Shown here piece by piece: positions 5,415-5,870 of a DNA stretch of 5,870 bases (position 1 is its first letter; every line of letters begins with the position of its first letter). The translations under genes and the position numbers were made by a program. The notes beneath the pieces were generated by a model, which was given only the letters and a program-made list of their open reading frames with translations, searched no databases and was not told the DNA's origin. The stretch comes from Mucilaginibacter sp. (lineage in GTDB: Bacteria; Bacteroidota; Bacteroidia; Sphingobacteriales; Sphingobacteriaceae). The stretch is taken from NCBI GenBank assembly GCA_019235595.1, contig JAFAKI010000066.1:1-5870 (forward strand). Reading direction: 5' to 3'.

Positions 5415-5870
5415 ATGAGTGAAAAAACGATATTGGTTTGGTTCAGAAACGATTTACGCGTTCACGATAACGAAATATTGTTTGAAGCTACCCGCAAGGC
5501 TGATAAAGTGCTCCCTGTATTCGTTTTTGATCCCTTTTATTTCAGGACAACTGAGCTAAGCTTATTAAAAACAGGTAATATCAGGGCTAAGTTTTTGCTG
5601 GAGTCTGTGGTTGATCTGCGCAGTAACCTGCAAAAGCTGGGCGGTGACCTGATTGTCAGGATTGGTAATCCTGCTGAGATCATCCCGCAATTGGCCCAGC
5701 AATATGAGGTGTGTGAAGTTTACCACCACCGCGAAGTAGCATTTGAAGAGACACAGATATCTGAAGAAGTAGAAGCTGCTTTATGGAAGATAAAACTTAA
5801 CCTGAAACACTTCATAGGGCACACGCTGTATCATAAAGAAGATCTTCCCTTCCCGATAAAGGATATCCCG
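5415..5870 (+). CDS. Cryptochrome DASH / photolyase-family protein (3' partial)
   Basis: An open frame of 152 codons runs from ATG 5415 to the right edge without a stop; it is the N-terminal alpha/beta domain of a photolyase/cryptochrome. It opens with MSEKTILVWFRNDLRVHDN, where the first domain strand and WFRxDLR motif lie at residues 6-15, then VLPVFVFDP (32-40), a KTGNIRAKFLLESVVDLR segment and a GDLIVRIGNP strand. The last visible part, GHTLYHKEDLPFP (135-147), and the KTGxxRAxFLLESV pattern are typical of cryptochrome DASH proteins, which bind FAD and usually methenyltetrahydrofolate; they repair CPDs in single-stranded DNA and may act as blue-light sensors. The FAD domain, which would settle the subfamily, lies outside the window, so a related photolyase type is not fully excluded. 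The gene is divergent from the leftward HAD-to-photolyase run, with a strong ribosome-binding site. Confidence 0.88.
   Translation, partial: MSEKTILVWFRNDLRVHDNEILFEATRKADKVLPVFVFDPFYFRTTELSLLKTGNIRAKFLLESVVDLRSNLQKLGGDLIVRIGNPAEIIPQLAQQYEVCEVYHHREVAFEETQISEEVEAALWKIKLNLKHFIGHTLYHKEDLPFPIKDIP

Overview
The window looks like chromosome from a Bacteroidetes bacterium, most likely of the Sphingobacteriaceae (Mucilaginibacter/Pedobacter type). This is inferred from moderate AT richness, mostly weak Shine-Dalgarno sequences, the protein families present, and a short palindromic repeat of a kind I recall being scattered through such genomes. I see no phage, insertion sequence, CRISPR array, tRNA or rRNA.

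Layout: (1) Bases 1-746 (+) hold the 3' part of a gene for a tandem-domain FKBP-type peptidyl-prolyl isomerase-like protein, cut by the left edge. (2) It converges, with only 2 bp between stop codons, on a leftward run of five genes. In transcription order these are a HAD-superfamily phosphatase/phosphomutase (5154-4402), a small Dabb-domain protein (4308-3997), an atypical NAD(P)-binding SDR protein (3930-3004), a TIGR01777/YfcH-type SDR protein (2972-2055) and a class I CPD photolyase (2062-749). The last two overlap by 8 bp. (3) A 260-bp divergent intergenic region follows. (4) A second photolyase-superfamily gene, reading rightward from 5415 and cut by the right edge, has cryptochrome-DASH character.

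The theme is light and DNA repair: two different flavin photolyase-family proteins lie within 5 kb, with two nucleotide-binding SDR proteins and small housekeeping genes between them. The CPD photolyase keeps the FAD-site asparagine, the electron-transfer tryptophan triad and the lesion-contacting residues. Co-regulation by light is plausible but not shown by the sequence.

The most unusual local structure is at the 5' end of the HAD gene. A palindromic repeat of about 50 bp (5099-5148) lies inside the reading frame and supplies about 17 N-terminal residues. The frame has no ATG upstream of the catalytic motif; TTG is the only usual start codon. This looks like a repeat insertion tolerated as a protein extension, or one that damaged the start. 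I did not find a convincing new multi-gene system.
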